A DNA stretch of 64,000 nt from Plazaster borealis (taxonomy: Eukaryota > Echinodermata > Asteroidea > Forcipulatida > Labidiasteridae). The notes below the pieces were generated by a model. That model was not told the origin of the DNA. It was given only the letters and a program-made list of their open reading frames with translations, and ran no database searches. Below, one piece after another: positions 22,967-35,000 of this stretch. How positions within the stretch are numbered: the stretch's first letter is position 1; each line of letters opens with the position of its first letter. The position numbers and the translations under genes are program-made. The stretch covers positions 14,347,273 to 14,411,272 of the forward strand of contig CM037467.1 in assembly GCA_021014325.1 (NCBI GenBank), in the 5' to 3' direction.

Positions 22967-23143
22967 GGGCTCAATTTCATAGAACTGCTTTAAGCAGAAA
23001 AAGTAGCTAAGCATAACAAAATCATGCTTACCAGAATAAGGTTACCAGCCAAAATACCATGTGTATGCACCATTTCGGACCGGTATCCTGCTTGTTTTTG
23101 CTACCTCCATGGTCTGCTTGAGCAGCTCTAGAAATTGAGCCCT
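22967..23143. repeat. MITE-1 copy
   Basis: Ends GGGCTCAATTTCATAGAACTGC and GAGCAGCTCTAGAAATTGAGCCC (abbreviated by family consensus), with AAGCATAACAAAATC and GGTTACCAGCCAAAATACC inside. Confidence 0.7.
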
Positions 23144-24539
23144 GGTGTTAATGAGGTAATGTTACAACTCACAGTATCCCTTAGACATGTCTTGATATTC
23201 CATTAAATTCCACCTGTTAGTCCAGTGCCACCTGTTACAATACATCTTGATGTTACATCTTGTTCATCAGTCTCACATACAAGAAATCCTGCCACTATCC
23301 ATCAGTTCACTTTGACCACTAACGCTAACCACACTCCATTATTACAAGCTCAAGTGTAATAAAGTGTACAAATTACTCAGCATAGAAAATATTTGGCTTA
23401 CTATAGATTGGTTACCAGCCTAAACTGCCATACAATGTATAGTCTGTATTAAACTGGTACCATGTTATTTTTTGCTTAGTAAATGAAACTCTGTAGCACT
23501 TGCTTGGCATCTCTTTTTAAAACCATCTTGGGAAAATATTTAACATATTGCAGTTTATATTTCTTGATTTGTTAAAGATTTATATTGTAATGTTATTTCA
23601 ATTTTTTTTATTTTTTTATTTGGGGGGAAAACAAATGCTGTAACAGCCAGTCAGCCAAGGGGAAAAGTTCTGGTGAAGATAACAAATATATTTTTATCCC
23701 GAGAAACTCGTCAGTTGAATATTGAGGAATATTTGTTTGCAATAATTTGCAAGTTTGTAACATAAAGCATGTTCATTCATTTATAGTTTGTTTTTCATGT
23801 CAAAGTTTTGTAAGTAATGATTGAAGCAAATCATATTGTACATATTTTTGCCAACAAGCCCTGAGTGATTTTTTCTTTATAGAATGACTTTATATTTTAT
23901 TGGTGTAATGAGAACTGTGTTTATGTACATGTTCTGATTGTTCAACTACAGCATTCCATCAACCAATCAGCTTTCAATAACTGTTTAATTTTATTCATTA
24001 AATGATTACTTTATTTCTTGATTTTTTATTTTAATTTAACATGACATGGCTTAACATCTTTAAACAGTTAATTTATTGTTTACCAGAAAAGTTTTAAATA
24101 AATACAATAATAATAAAATAATACCAAATTTGTAAAGTGCCGTCTTTATGACCAAACATATTCCCAGCCATGAAAACGATGAATATTGTACACGAGTTCT
24201 TGCTTAAAAAAAATATAATTAATCTAAATACAAAAGCTAACAAATGTTGCCCTAAAAGTAGAAATTGCTCAAGAAAGACCAACTATAAGGAATTAACTAC
24301 AAAACAAAACAAATAAGGCAAGATACAACCCATAACCTGGACAGTTAGGAACACAATATTGAACACAAGAGGAACAATTGACATGTATATAATGCATTTA
24401 TATCTAATGCGTTTACATTTATGTGAGTTATGCAAATTCATGAAAATATATGCAAACAAATGTAATACTGATTTTTTAATTAAATATATCAATATAGATT
24501 TGCTGTTGAGGTAGAATCACCACACCACTGAAACAAGAA

Positions 24540-25030
24540 AACAGCATTTACTCAAAAAATATTCGCGTTTCAAAACCTGAAGAGATTTTTGGAAAAATTA
24601 AAAATTTTCCTTTGAAAGACAAACAACATCTTTTACCTGAAGATGAGCAGTTAAAATTAAAATTAAAATTCCTCACACAAACCACAACAAACTTTTACTA
24701 ACAAGAAAACGGCGCATTTAGAGAAAAGTTGTACAAGTTTCAAAAAATTCCAACATTTTTGTAAAATAAAACATTTTCCTTGGAAAGACAAACTGCAACA
24801 TACTTTCACCTGAATATTAGGATTTAAGTGGAAAAAGCTTTTCAAAACGTACAATTTTTGGTTAAATTAAAAAAATTCCTTGGACACAAACCACATTATC
24901 TTTTACCTAAAGATGAGCATTTATAGATAAGATATACGCATTTAAAAATATTTAAATATTTTTGTTTAAATTAAACATTTTCCTTGGAAGGAAAACCAAA
25001 ATATACTTTGTTCTGAAGACCAGCAGAGTA
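24540..25030. repeat. Degenerate tandem array, about four units near 118 bp
   Basis: The phrase TTTTCCTTGGAAAGACAAAC, or a close variant, recurs near 24605, 24775, 24875 and 24970. Each time it is followed by an ACATCTTTTACCTGAAGATG-like block and preceded by GCATTTA and TTCAAAA. Unit length varies. Not coding. Confidence 0.55.
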
Positions 25031-25214
25031 TACCAAGAATTACATTCTTCCTACTTTTAGTCTGTTTCGGATTTTGGTTTTTTTGCACTTGGGAAAAATT
25101 GCCCTGAAAAATCTATTAGAGCCTACACCATGTGTACATGTAGGTCAGCGCTTGTAAACGATGTATCTACTTTTGTCCGAGAGCCAGATATCATGCCTGT
25201 TTGAGATGTTTAAA

Positions 25215-25290
25215 CCATACAAGCGGTTCTTTTCAGAACCAACACTTTCCCAAAGGGATCTACACATGATTGTACCTGTAAGTTTACTAA
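25215..25290. repeat. Half-copy of MITE-5 (AGTAAACTTGC termini)
   Basis: Contains GGTTCTTTTCAGAACCAACA, GGGATCTACACATG and TTGTACCTGTAAGTTTACTA, matching one arm of the elements at 30634-30825 and 54000-54125. Confidence 0.5.
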
Positions 25291-26054
25291 TATTAGTTAC
25301 TCCTTAATGCAATTATACTCCATACAAAATAAACTAAATTGCAATATTAATGACCTCTAAAATCTACAAATATTATTCTTATTATTATTCTGGTTTATTT
25401 ATTTACTGCACTGGCGGCCAAGCAGGCCGAAGAGTACATTTACAAATAGAACTTATTCATATAGGTAAACATGTATAATATACATAATTATATTAAGAAA
25501 TACTAAAAATATGAGACGAGTATAAAAATAAAACGATTATATACAAACAATTTATCTAAACTTTATGAAGTGGTTCTGTACAAATAACTGGTAATCAAGA
25601 AGTAGCTTTGGTTGACAATAGTTATATTTGAATGTCATTTGGAATACCTGCGACACCTTTGCATTCATTTCTATTTTGGTTCTCATATTTGCTAATGACC
25701 TCATTTACATTTGACCTAATTAGCATGTGACATGATTTGCATTTGATCTTATTAATATTCGATCTGAATCTTTTGCAAAAGTCTTGGTAACACTGGTTTA
25801 TGGTTTGTGACAAGTGTAAAGTTTTGAATTAAGTCATTTCACAGTTATTTCACCTAAAAGTAATAAGAAACTACTGAACACAAAAACATTCAGCGATGAT
25901 ATTGCAACACAAACAACATTTTCCCCACAAAATATACAGAGTTGACATACTAATTGAAATGATAAATTACCAACGCCCGCCTGATACACGGTTTCAAACA
26001 TCAAACAATCTTTGCCAAAGCTGCATAGATACATTTTCATAAGTAATAACACAC

Positions 26055-29000
26055 TTAGTTTTGTAAGTCTTGTGCTGTGTACAAACTGTAGTACTGTCCC
26101 TGGAGTTGCATGAGATCCTCATGCCTGCCCAACTCGGCTACTTTGCCGTGGCGGATGACAGCAATCTTCTCAGCATCGTGGATGGTGGAGAGACGGTGGG
26201 CAATAGTGATGCAGGTACGACCCTTCTTGGCCTCATCTAAGGCTTCTTGAACAACCTAGAAAAGAGAATTGGAAGATTTGTCAGATCATGAGTACCTCTT
26301 AGCTAATCTGATCTCAAATAAAGTTCCAATGTGAAGAAAAGAAACACCACAGGAACTTACTCTTTCACTTTCGGAGTCCAATGCAGACGTAGCCTCATCT
26401 AGAAGGAGGATCTTGGGGTTACGGACAAGCGCCCTCGCGATGGCCACTCGCTGCTTCTGACCGCCAGACAGCTGGGTGCCCTTGTCTCCTACTCTTGTCT
26501 CATAACCCTACAAACAAGAAGAAATCTTTTGATTAACTCTGTCATGACCCTCACAGCCTTCAGAATTGAATTTCAAAATCTCAATATATCAAACTTACCT
26601 CAGGTAATGAAGCAATAAAGTCATGGATGTTGGCTTTCTTGGCTGCATCAATCACCTCTTCCATGGACACTTTTCTGGAGTTGTCACCGTATGCAATATT
26701 ATCAGCCACAGTACGATCAAAGAGAACTGGTTCCTGGGATACTAAACCAATCTGAGATCGAAGCCAGCCAAGGTTCAGAATCTTTATCTCATGGTTGTCC
26801 AAACTCTAGGGAAATATGGCAAAGAATTTATTGTCGCATGTAACATGGAACTATTTTTTTAGGTTACTACTATAGGTTCAGTGACCATGATAATATCCCT
26901 AGCATGTTAACACTTCATACATTAAAATGGAGTAAGTCTATTACCACTTGTCCCGAGATTGGGTTATAAAACCTCTCCATCAGGGAAACGGAGGTGCTCT
27001 TCCCACAACCGCTGCTTCCAACTAGAGCTAAGGTTTCTCCTGGCTTCACAGAGACATTCAGTCCTCGTAGAACTGGTACATCAGGACGGGTTGGGTAACG
27101 GTAACGCACGTTGTCAAAGGAAATCTCTGGAGAAAAATTGTCCTGTTCAAAGAAGAAGAAATCTTCAATCTTCAATCTTCAATCCCAATCTGGGAAAGAC
27201 AGATTTGGGGCGGGATATTTGGATTATGAGTTTAATGATATCACTGGCAGAGGGGAAAAGTAAAGTATGGTCAGCAGAGAAGATTCTTATAAAAATTAAA
27301 AAAAATTGTTTTGTATAAGACTTCAGAGAGAATATTGTTTGATTGACATAGAATTAAAACAGTTTCGGGGTTGATATATTTATAAAAATTAATTGCAAAA
27401 TTGCAAAATTAATCGTCATACACATTAAGAGCTTACCAGCTGTAATCCTTTATCACTGTAGCTGTCAATGGATGGTTCTCTATCAACCAACTGGAACACA
27501 TGAGCTGCAGCAATCTTGGCTTTATTGTAGTCTGGTGCCGAGGCCATGGCTCGACCTAGACCAAAACCACCAAACACTATGGCTGAGAAGACCCTGTCAC
27601 AAAATAGCAAAATAGTTTACATAAGTGTAAATAAAAACCAACGAAAAATTTATTTATAACTTTTATATTGGGTCTTTAATCAAAATGTTTAAAAAATAAT
27701 TAATTGAGAAAAAGGTTATCTCAAAAGAAGTTATCTTTTGCTGAGAGCAAGATGCTGAATATTACATTCATGCCTGCAACCAATTTTAAAAAGAGCTATG
27801 ACTGATCTCAAACTGTGTATCAATCTTAATTGCTAAGCAACGTATGATGTCACAATACAAATCACTATGTTGATATTGACAACTCATCTTAAGATGAATC
27901 TTAGTGCTTTGTGAAATACAGCCCTGGTTTTGTTTTGACTTACAGAAAGATGTTTTGAAATTCCATTTTGTCATTGGCAACAAGCCATCCACCAAGACGA
28001 AAAGATGCTGCATAGCAGAAGAAGATGACACTCTGGGAAACTGCATATGCAATGCCTGAAAAATGAGCATCTTTGAGACTGTTTCTGAAGATTGAAAGAA
28101 GAAACAAAAACAGCTGAACAACCATTCTCAGATGTAATACTTGTTTACTTTCTAGAATTAATAAATATCTCAAGGGGAAGTAAACAAAAAACAAAATTAT
28201 TCAAAAAAACTCTCATTTAAAAGTTTGCTACATTTCATCTTTTTAACCATTCTAACCATTTTAATAAATGAGACAAATTTATTGAAAAAGGCTAGAAGTC
28301 TTTCTTAAAGTGGCTAAGTCGTCATGATCAAAGCAGGCCTGTGGATGTACATGGAAATATAAACTCTCACTCAGTTACTGCACGCACGCACATCTCACAA
28401 TGATACAGAGAGAGGGCGCACCCGTGCATTTACTTGGTGAGAGTACATAATTCCATGTTCAGCCTCAGGCCTGCTTTGATCATGAAGACACAGCCTTTAA
28501 AGCATTTTGTCAATCTAAGCTGTTTTAACAGTAAAATAGCATAAATTTATTCTTCATAGAAATTAAAATGTCCCTTTTTTTCAAAATTCAAAAGGATAAA
28601 AGAAAGGTGTTTTACTTGTAAGGTTTGTCAAGGAATTCCAAATACTGGTTATAGAAGGTTGGCTCGACCGTCAAGTTTGCAACAGTGCGAATATTCTCAA
28701 TAGTTTCTGTGACAATCTGAAAAATGAAACAAATAAAATTTAAATCACTTCTGGCTTTTGCTATAATTAATAAAAACCAAGGATGCCTCAAAAGCAAACT
28801 TAATCACTGGGACTCAGAGAAGCTTGAGGAAACCTGTAGACAAGGGTGCTTGCTATGTGAACCAGAGACAGCAGGGTTAACCCCTACGATAAGTGTTCTG
28901 GGTTCTATCACGTGCACTGCCTTTTCTAGTGCACGGACCTACGGCTTTATGTCCCACCCAAAGGACAAAGCAATTATAGTAAAATATTTTGCTCAAGGAC

Positions 29001-32000
29001 TTAAGCATCATGACCAGCCAAGCCGGGATTTGAACCCACACACTGTAAATGACAGAACTTGCAGCCATAGGCCCAATGTGTTGTGTAATGCACATAACAG
29101 AACCTAGTACACAGTCTTAATGAAAATGGTTTGCCCCAGTGTTTCTGGCATAATTTGCTGCAGATTATGCACCTTACAAGGTGCTTTATAAATGGGTTTC
29201 ATAATTTCAACAAATACAGCTCTGCATAACTGTTGTATAACTAATAATGTTTTGAGATGTCTGTTGAGTGTGGTCTTGTATTATTATGTTTTGTTGTTGT
29301 TGTTGTTAAAAGGTATTTATTAATGGCAATAACAGTGTGAGGAGCCTATCTTGATCACTGGCTGGCCACTGCGGCTTGGTCAACTAGCAGCAGCCAGCCA
29401 CCCAACCCGGTCATTACCACGCAGTGAAGACCGGGTCATCACACTGTGTGGCCGTATACACCAGCTCACCTTCCCAATACTCTCTTTGCTTGACTGTTGT
29501 GTCTCTGCATAGTTTTTTTGTAGCCTTATTTGCATTAAGCCTGAGAATGCAATCATAGGCAGGAAGGCTAGGACGAGTAACGTCAACTGCCAACCGAAGA
29601 TAAACGCAATGATGATAGCTACACCGATATTGGAGAGAGCTTGAACGATGAAGCCAAACTGACTACCAGTCACCTGAAAATGTGATCAAGTAAGAGAAAG
29701 TAACAAAAGCAATCTTGTAATACTTTAATTGGGTTGAACAAAGAAAAATTGACAAGAGCAAGATTTGAACCTGCTACGTCCGCATTAATGTGCCGGCACT
29801 CTACCAACTGAGCTATCTAACCCCGATGTTAGCGGTGTCTCTATTTTGTCAATATCTCTAATTGGTGGTACCAGTCAGAAGCCATACAGCTGTTAGCTGC
29901 CGTATAGCCAGGGATCACACCCAAGTTTACCATACAACCTGGGAAGCAGCAGCAGAGGGAACACCATGAGGGGATGTGTTTTTTAATTTAAACATCAAGT
30001 AATAAATCACAAGGGAAACTGACTGGGAATATAACGTCGCATCTGTGCAAAAACTTCATCTCTCGATTGTGCAACAATGTTGTATCTCGCATAAAAATGC
30101 TCCGTGAAAAAAACGCTGTACCTCGGTACCTATTTTGTGTGTGCATCCGAGCATTGTGTGTAAATTCAAGCAAGATACGACGCTTTGGCATTTTCAAACT
30201 TGCGTGTAACTTAAATGCAATTTTTGGAGAAACAACGATTTTGCACTGACACGGCAACCATGTTTCATTTTGAAAGATTTAATGAATATTGTTTTTGGTT
30301 TTTGAACAGCTATACTTACCCCCTGAATCATGGTCGCTTCCGTTGATAATCTTGTAGTCAAAGCACCACTGCTATTTTTATGATCATCAAAGTAAGCAGT
30401 GTCCTGATGAAGTATAAGAAAGACAAGAAATGCTTTGATTTTATCCTTCACTGCCGTATTACCAAGTTCTGAAGAAGTAACTAGTACTAGGCCGTGTCCG
30501 AATTGGCAGCTACAGCTACGGCTACGGCCAGATTTCCGCGTCATCATGCGTTGAAGAATAGGACGTCCTTAGCAATACCCTTAGCAACAGTCGTAGCCAT
30601 AGCTGCCGTCGCCAATTGGATACGGCCCTAGTAAACTTGAAGGGCCTGTACAACTGACCATCTGTAAATCTCTTTTTGGGAAGAAGTGTTGGCTCTGAAA
30701 AGAGTTGTTGTGGTCTTGACGTTTCGAAAAGTATACTCTGCTCTGTTCTGGCCAACACTTCACCCATAAGAGATTTACACGTGGTTGGTTGTACCATGGT
30801 TGTACATGCAAGTTTACCAGTTGAATACTTCTGCTAAGTTCTCATGAGTTCTATATCGACAGAAGGAAATACACCTGGAGGTTTTTTTGTCATTTTGTCA
30901 CCTCAAACAGAATAAAAATACATACTCGTTCATAGATCTTCTCATTACATTTGAAGAAAAAAAAAGATATAGAAACACTTTCTTGAAGGAAAAGTAAGAT
31001 TGCTAAATCCCCTGTACCTACAGTATCATTCAAGTGAGTGTGATTTAGTTCTTACCTGTCGCAGCATGGCTTTGAACGCTATCCTTCGTACACGCATAGT
31101 AAGCTCACCGCCAGATTTCCCAAGACTCGCTCCCTACAGCAAACAAAATCACATTATGAATTAGATCCCTCGCATAGGTGGCCATCGCTGAGGTCAAACA
31201 ATGGACTCATGCCCACACCATGTGTATGCACAACGCACAACTTTCAACCAATGAGAGGTCTTCTTTTGACCTCTGTGAGGGCGCTGTTTCAGGTCATGGC
31301 GTCGAATATAAGAGGTATAGAGCTAGAATGTGTTGGAGGAGGGTTGGATGGGCATCCTACTTACCCCAAGAGTGTTTGAGATAAGAGCTATAACACCGAG
31401 TCCGAAGAGTAAAAGACAGTAGATGACGACTTGCTCTTTTACTTTTTCCTCTGGAAGAGCAAATGTCTGCAAAGAAAGCAAATAGTTATTTCAAATACGG
31501 GGCAATGAACAATTTAAACATAATCTGAACACACATTTGGATCAAGATGTAAAGACCAAAAGAGCCAAGTGTGGGTAAAGTGTGTATTTGATCAAAGTAG
31601 AATATCTTGTAAATTCTTGCTGGATATTTCTTGGTTAGAAATTAATGCTTACCCCAAGGATGCGGCTGAAGACGATAGCAAAAGCTGGTTGCACTCCTCC
31701 GTTGAAGGCTGAGCAGATAACACCAATGATGATGTAAAGAAGCTCAGGAGAATTCATCTTCATGACTCGTGTAAAACTGAAATTCTTCAAGACATTTTCC
31801 TCATCCTCCTGTAAGAAAATATTGATTGATTTTTAAAAAAGTGGATGACTGGAAACAATTTTTTTTAAAATCTGGCTTAGCTGTGGGTGCTTATAGTAGC
31901 TCAGAGATATCCTTTCTATAGACTGTGCAAGTCTCGCGCATATTCAAACTTCCGGATGGAGTTTTACTAAGTGATAACAAATATGAAAGTAAAACCAATT

Positions 32001-35000
32001 CAACAAAAAAACAAAAAGCAAACACGAGAATAAGACTTGACCTCTGTTTCCGGTTTACCTGTACAAAATTAAGAATGCTGCCCAACTGACGGGCATGTTG
32101 TCATTAAACCTATGTGATAGTCGCACACATTCGGGCATGATTGGCCAATGGGGTTCCTTACAATAGGCATCCTCGTCCCAAATTTTAGTTTTGTTTCAAT
32201 GTTAATTTGACAAATTATTTGTATTATACAAACATTTTAAATTAATTTATAACATTGGTATTTTTAGTTTCAAGAATTTTGTATAAATATAATTTAAAAA
32301 GAAGATTTGATTTCATAGAAAAATATAGTCTTCATTCAAGTTTTTTTCTCGTTTTGGATTTGCGCGAGACTTGCACAGTCTATTGGAGTGACAGCAAGAC
32401 ATGATTTCAATATCAATGGAAACACTCATCTACCTGAGTCTCTGGCATATCCGAGGCTGCTGATACTGCAGACACCATACGATTCAGGTCTGGAGTTTGT
32501 TTGTCACTTGAGCCAGAAATATTCCGATGACGAGATGATGACAATGGTTCCTTCTCTGCATTCTGAGCTTCAGCTGATCCTAAGAACATAATTTAAAAGT
32601 TATGTCATTTTTCTTTTGAATAAATTATAATTCAATTCAATCAAATAGATGTTAAATTTTCACAGGACTCGGGAAAGTACTGAGTATATGGTGCTTTACA
32701 CACATCGTGTACAAGTAAAACCAAAAATAATACAATTCAATTAAATTCATTATAAACATCACGTTAAAAATAACATGAAAATTGTTTTCCAGTAGTGCAT
32801 CTTACAATAAAAAACACATAGAGATATTTTTGTGAAAAAGAAAGAAGTTAAAAAAACATACAGAACCGGTACTATAAAAAGATTAACGGGACAAATTACA
32901 CAGTGACAGAGTATTTTACAACCATAGAAAATTACAAGGGTGACAGCTAACAAATTAAAACCACTGAAAGTAAAGAGCAGTTAAAATACGAGGACAAAGG
33001 AGGCCTACAGAAATCATGAGTGGATGCTACCAGGGGATTATCTTATGAACTATGCACAAGTATAATTGTAATAAATTAAAATAAAAGTGTTTTCTTTTTA
33101 CATGCATTTTAAGAGAAAGTAACAACATTGATTTAGTCCATATAAAGAAAACACTTGCATGCATATTACAAGAAAGGTACGAGGGAAACTTTTCTGATGG
33201 GGGGTTGATATAACAAGTATTTATTTCACACATTTTGACAACAAAATTAACAGGAATATTTGATGATTCTTTTAACAATTTTAAGTGAGCTCGAAAAATA
33301 AAAGTGAATTTGAAGTTGTTTTAACCGATGGTATGACTTCTTGTAACACAGAGAAATAAGACTAGATTTACCGTTCCACTGAACACCTTTAAAATTACTT
33401 CAAGACGAACCTACCTGCCATTGGGAAGAACTCCTCCTCAACATCCAAGACTTATTGTAAAAGGTGGGTTAATAGAAATCACAGAGTTGGGTTAGTATAG
33501 TAGAACAAAATAAGAGCATTCAAGAATTGAGTTATTATAAAATGACCCAATTCACTGATGTCATCATCAAGGATAAATAATGGTGTTGCCATTTTGGGAG
33601 TCGTATTTCCCGCATGTTACTGTGCAGTGCACATTTTAGGTGATAGGTGCACGCTTAAACACACACCATATCGTTACATGCAATTGGACTTCCAAAATAG
33701 CAGACCATGGGCAGACGGTTGCCGTGTGTGACATCACGGCCCAATTTCATAAAGCTGTGTAGCAGAAGATTCTGCTCAGCAAATTTCTTTGCTAAGCAAG
33801 AAATGAATGTGGTACCAGTCACAGCGACGGTAACTGTATGGTATTTTGGCTGGTAACCTATTTTTCTTAAGCAAGAGTTTTCTGTGCTTAGCAAGTTTTT
33901 GTGCTTACATGCTTTATGAAATTGGGCCCAGTGCATGGGGTTTATGACACCTTTACCTATAGTAAGATATAACAGAGATAACATGTATCGGTGATAGCTT
34001 TTTTAACTCGGCTTTAAATTTGAAGTAAAATCTATGAGTATCCAAACCTTTTTCTTCATTTTCTTCATCATCATCATCTTCAGAATCCTCTTCCTTCACC
34101 TCTACCTCCTCCTTAGTGTTCTCTTCCTTACGACTCTGGAGTTGGACTAAACCGTAGTACAAACCATTCTTGTCTTGCATCAAGACGTCATGAGAACCTT
34201 TCTCAAAGATGATGCCATCATTGACGCTACAGATGACGTCAGCATTTTGAATTGTTGAGAGACGATGGGCGATGACGATAGTGGTGCGGCCAGCCTGGAC
34301 CTGGGGTACAAGGTAAAAACATCATCTTACCACCAAGAGATCTTATTCATTGATTTAGTATCTGTATAAAATTTATCTTTAAGGAAATGAAAGCAGAGTA
34401 CACTGTTGAAAACGACAATTAAGACTCATCTTTACCTCTGGTTCTTTCAGCATGAAGTTATTATGTAGCTGTCACAAGTGAACTAATTTCCTCTTCCAAG
34501 CTTTTAAAGGTGGGATCATAGATTGTGTTTTTTTTAACATAATGAAGGAAGATACAATAAAAATCACTTGTGAAAGTTTTAGCAGAATACAGTGTCTACT
34601 TGCTGAGAAAAAAAAGAAAAAAAATCAGCACATAAAGGATCTTACCTTGTCAAGGGCTGCTTGGACGGTAGCCTCACTCTCAGTATCAAGGGCTGATGTA
34701 GCTTCATCCAGTAAGAGGATCTTTGGATTACGAACTAGCGCCCTCGCGATGGCTACACGTTGCTTCTGACCACCAGACAGCTGAGCTCCTCGGTCACCAA
34801 CAAATGTCTCATATCCCTGAGAAAAGTTAATGAGATTTAAACTTTCAAATGACTGTTTTAAAACTTGTTATGGAGAAGTACAATAGTAATGAGAATGTAG
34901 ATGGAAAAGAACTTACGTCTGGTAAGGCAGATATGAAGTCATGAGCATTAGCCTCCTTTGCAGCTGCTTTTATCTCCTCATCTGTTGCATCCACACGACC

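Larger units (their letters stand above)
20709..26054. other. Spacer between convergent GPR155 and ABCB1 3' ends
   Basis: No coding gene recognised in 5.3 kb. The left part should be GPR155 3' UTR and the right part ABCB1 3' UTR. It holds a TATAGACCTTTCC MITE, a G-rich run near 21955-21985, a MITE-1 copy, a degenerate tandem array (24540-25030) and AT-rich simple sequence. Open frames here are short and compositionally biased. Confidence 0.6.

Noticed and set aside
29755..29825. Possible functional tRNA gene
   Set aside because: Boxes A and B are tRNA-like, but the acceptor stem does not close well and the same sequence continues into a repeated body found at several loci; it is a SINE.
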